From Clostridia bacterium (GTDB lineage Bacteria > Bacillota > Clostridia > UBA1212 > UBA1255), in contig JAFZSK010000052.1 of the NCBI GenBank assembly GCA_017620915.1, forward strand, positions 1 through 57,949: a stretch of DNA of 57,949 bases, written 5' to 3'. The translations under genes were made by a program, and so were the position numbers. Below the pieces are notes generated by a model. The model worked only from the letters and a program-made list of their open reading frames with translations. It was not told the origin of the DNA and did no database searches. Of this stretch, positions 55,975 to 57,949 are shown piece after piece. Numbering within the stretch: the first letter of the stretch is position 1; the number at the start of each line of letters is the position of its first letter.

Positions 55975-56704
55975 AGTATATGAGGAACCGTGCGAATGCC
56001 CGCTATGCGCGCTGGAGGCCCGCTTTGAGAACGACCGGGTCAATTATTACCTCGGCCCGTCGCTGATGGAACCGGACAACCGCATCGCCACTAACGACAA
56101 AGGCTTCTGCGGCCGCCACTTTAATATGATGTATGCTACTCAGACCAACCGGCTGGGTCTGGGCTTGATATTGGATACGTACATGACGGAGCAGATCGCG
56201 CGCATGCGAAAGTACGCGGGAGAGGCGCCGAAAGACGACGGCAGCGGCACAAAGGGGCTCGGCAAACTGTTCAAGGCCAAAAGTAAAGGCGGTCAACGTT
56301 CCGCCGAAGCGATCTGCGAGTACTGGCACAAGCACGAACGCGGCTGCTGCATCTGCGAGGACCTGGAGCGGACGATGGAACGCTACATCGACGTGATCTT
56401 CCACCTGTACTTTACGCAAAAGGATTTCCGCGAGCGGTTTGACGGCGGTCTGGGCTACTGCATGCGCCACTTCGAGCTGCTCTGCGACAAAGCGGGGACA
56501 ATGCTCTCCGCCGGCAAACAGGACGAGTTTCTGACGGCGCTGGTGCGGCAGCAGCTGGACAATCTGGACCGGATCCAGGACGAGGTCAACTGGTTCACTA
56601 AAAAATTCGATTACCGCAACGCTCAGGAGCCCTGGAAGAATTCCCGGGACGCGCTGCCCCGCGGCATGCGCAAAATGACCGGACTGCGGGACATCGGCAG
56701 CTGA
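55940..56704 (+). CDS. DUF6062-like cysteine-rich protein
   Basis: 254-residue cytoplasmic protein with no signal peptide. Four cysteine patches recur: CECPLC (about 13-18), FCGRHF, CCICEDLE and YCMRHFELLC, arranged as two CxxC...CxxH pairs that could bind two metal ions. This fits the DUF6062 family known from Clostridia; function is unknown. GAGGGAGG lies upstream of ATG 55940. It overlaps the P-loop/Asp23 gene, which suggests the two products work together. Confidence 0.72.
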   Translation: MQDTIYTIPVTEVYEEPCECPLCALEARFENDRVNYYLGPSLMEPDNRIATNDKGFCGRHFNMMYATQTNRLGLGLILDTYMTEQIARMRKYAGEAPKDDGSGTKGLGKLFKAKSKGGQRSAEAICEYWHKHERGCCICEDLERTMERYIDVIFHLYFTQKDFRERFDGGLGYCMRHFELLCDKAGTMLSAGKQDEFLTALVRQQLDNLDRIQDEVNWFTKKFDYRNAQEPWKNSRDALPRGMRKMTGLRDIGS

Positions 56705-56741
56705 ATTTCTACTATATATAATATAAGAGGTCAAAAACAAC

Positions 56742-57620
56742 ATGGCAAATACAGAGTTTTTTACGGTCAAAGCGGATCACTTTGATTGTTATCAGATCTT
56801 TACCTGCGGGCAATGTTTCCGCTGGCGCCCGGAAAACCCGTCGAACGCGGCCGGGGGCTGGTGGAAGGGAATCGTTCGCGGAAGACTGCTTAAGATAAAA
56901 AGCTACAGCGCCGTCGGGCTGGTGTATGTTGCCGGCTGCGACCGCGCGGAGTTCGACGCGGTCTGGCGCGACTATTTCGATCTGGACACGGATTACGGCG
57001 CCATCGGAGAATACCTGAGCGGCATGGACGAAAAACTCGCGGCCGCGGTGCGGTACGGTTCAGGCATCCGCATACTGCGGCAGGAGCCGTTCGAGACACT
57101 GATCTCGTTCATCATCTCCGCAAACAACAATATTCCGCGCATAACCAAATGCATAGAGGCGCTGTGCCGGCGGTTCGGCGAGGCGATCGGCGTTGACGAC
57201 GCGACCGGCGAAGTGCTGTACGCGTTTCCGACGCCTGAAGCGCTGGCGGCGGCAACACCCGAACAGATATCCGACTCAACTCATTTGGGATACCGTTGTC
57301 CGTATATCGTTGCGGCAGCGCGTCAATACATTGACCGCGGCGGAGATCTTTCTGACCCCGAGAGCTACACCGGCGTGGGCCCGAAAGTCGCGTCGTGCAT
57401 TCAGCTGTTCACCGGCGTCAACACCGATTCCTTCCCCGTCGATGTCTGGGTCCGCCGCCTGATCACCGAACTGTACTTTCCCGGCGCGGCTGAACCGTCG
57501 CTGGCGGAGATCAACGGCTTTATAAAATCATATTTTACAAAATACGGCGGATACGCGCAGCAGTACCTGTTTTTCTGGCGGCGCGGCATCGAAAAGGGCG
57601 GCGCGGACAACGCAGACTGA
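56742..57620 (+). CDS. ogg: OGG1-type 8-oxoguanine DNA glycosylase
   Basis: 292-residue helix-hairpin-helix glycosylase with AP-lyase chemistry that removes 8-oxoguanine. The N-terminal OGG domain has YQIFTCGQCFRWRP, the middle has SFIISANNNIPRI, and the hairpin GVGPKVASCIQLF holds the catalytic Lys215. FPVDVWVRR holds Asp234, 19 residues later, the spacing found in OGG1. The stretch before the hairpin (YIDRGGDLSDPESYTGVG) looks about 15 residues shorter than usual, lacking the normal helix. AGAGGT precedes ATG 56742. It is the last gene before the rRNA operon. Confidence 0.9.
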   Translation: MANTEFFTVKADHFDCYQIFTCGQCFRWRPENPSNAAGGWWKGIVRGRLLKIKSYSAVGLVYVAGCDRAEFDAVWRDYFDLDTDYGAIGEYLSGMDEKLAAAVRYGSGIRILRQEPFETLISFIISANNNIPRITKCIEALCRRFGEAIGVDDATGEVLYAFPTPEALAAATPEQISDSTHLGYRCPYIVAAARQYIDRGGDLSDPESYTGVGPKVASCIQLFTGVNTDSFPVDVWVRRLITELYFPGAAEPSLAEINGFIKSYFTKYGGYAQQYLFFWRRGIEKGGADNAD

Positions 57621-57644
57621 CCCCGAAAACGCCTGTTTGACGCT

Positions 57645-57717
57645 CGTAAAATTTCCAAAAAATTTTTTAAAAAAAGTGAAAAAAGTTGTTGACAACACCG
57701 GAACGCGAGAGTATAAT
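57645..57717 (+). promoter_or_regulatory. Consensus rRNA promoter with AT-rich upstream element
   Basis: Perfect TTGACA (57689-57694), 17-base spacer, perfect TATAAT (57712-57717). The preceding 40 bases are A/T tracts suited to an UP element. Confidence 0.93.
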
Positions 57718-57915
57718 GGCAAAGCTGTCGCTCAAGAGAGCACCGCGAAAACGGGGCTGCGACAGCGGATGGACCTTGAAAAAAGAACAGCGTAAAAATA
57801 ACATGTAACTCGTCAAAATTTGAGTTTAAGAGCAAGAAAAGCTCGTTAAAAAATCACAAGCCAGTGCACCGAGAGGTGCTAAAGTAAAGAGCTAAGCTAA
57901 AAGCTTGCAGATATT
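57718..57915 (+). other. rRNA operon leader
   Basis: About 200 bases of leader with no gene. It contains CCTTGAAAAAAGAACAG (about 57772-57788), like the leader segment common in Bacillota rRNA operons, and a small hairpin GCACC-GAGA-GGTGC (57866-57879). Confidence 0.75.
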
Positions 57916-57949
57916 TAATCTGAGAGTTTGATCCTGGCTCAGGACGAAC
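57916..57949 (+). rRNA. rrs: 16S rRNA, 5' end only
   Basis: AGAGTTTGATCCTGGCTCAG (57923-57942) is the conserved 5' segment of 16S rRNA, corresponding to E. coli position 8 onward. The gene starts at about 57916 and runs off the window. Confidence 0.97.

Overview
The window spans a chromosomal replication origin region, most likely from a Bacillota (class Clostridia) bacterium with fairly GC-rich coding DNA. Pointers are the block dnaA-dnaN-recF-remB(DUF370)-gyrB, the opposite block rpmH-rnpA-yidD-yidC-khpB(jag)-mnmE-mnmG-rsmG-noc-like gene, parA/parB followed by a DUF4446 gene, GTP-type PEP carboxykinase, formate-tetrahydrofolate ligase, near-consensus sigma-A promoters and strong AGGAGG-type ribosome sites. 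No outer-membrane genes are visible. Sporulation genes are not seen apart from homologues (CotH, Jag) that also occur in non-sporulating species. I do not assign a genus.

Layout. Left arm (1-40.7 kb), mostly minus strand, reading outward from the origin: dnaA, dnaN, recF, remB, gyrB, parA, parB, DUF4446, serS, pth, mfd, an unidentified 933-residue protein, a membrane-anchored PrsA/SurA-like protein, fhs, radC-mreB-mreC-mreD-mrdA (cell elongation), then ackA and a frameshifted secreted glycosidase-like lipoprotein cut by the window edge. Two plus-strand islands face the fork: pgi-moxR-DUF58-transglutaminase-cotH (4.4-12.7 kb) and pckG (20.1-21.9 kb). Right arm (41.1-57.9 kb), all plus strand: a flippase-like protein and two glycosyltransferases, then rpmH to rsmG, the noc-like gene, gyrA, a P-loop/Asp23-like protein, a DUF6062 protein, an OGG1-type glycosylase, and a consensus rRNA promoter leading into the first bases of 16S rRNA.

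Origin. The dnaA-dnaN spacer has about eight DnaA boxes, one perfect TTATCCACA, and a DnaA-trio array (TAG-TAA-TAG-TAG-TAG) next to a GC clamp and two boxes. Further boxes lie upstream of dnaA and upstream of rpmH, so box clusters flank the three-gene glycolipid-type operon that separates dnaA from rpmH. Three parS sites (TGTTTCACGTGAAACA) lie in the par locus.

The most original signals are: the noc-like ParB paralogue with altered CTP-binding motifs, flanked on both sides by TGTCGAA repeats including a 19-bp palindrome; the glycolipid operon inside the origin region; the 933-residue protein whose start overlaps mfd; the P-loop/Asp23 plus cysteine-rich DUF6062 pair; and the CotH-kinase lipoprotein attached to a MoxR-DUF58-transglutaminase operon. 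Most of the rest is ordinary housekeeping.
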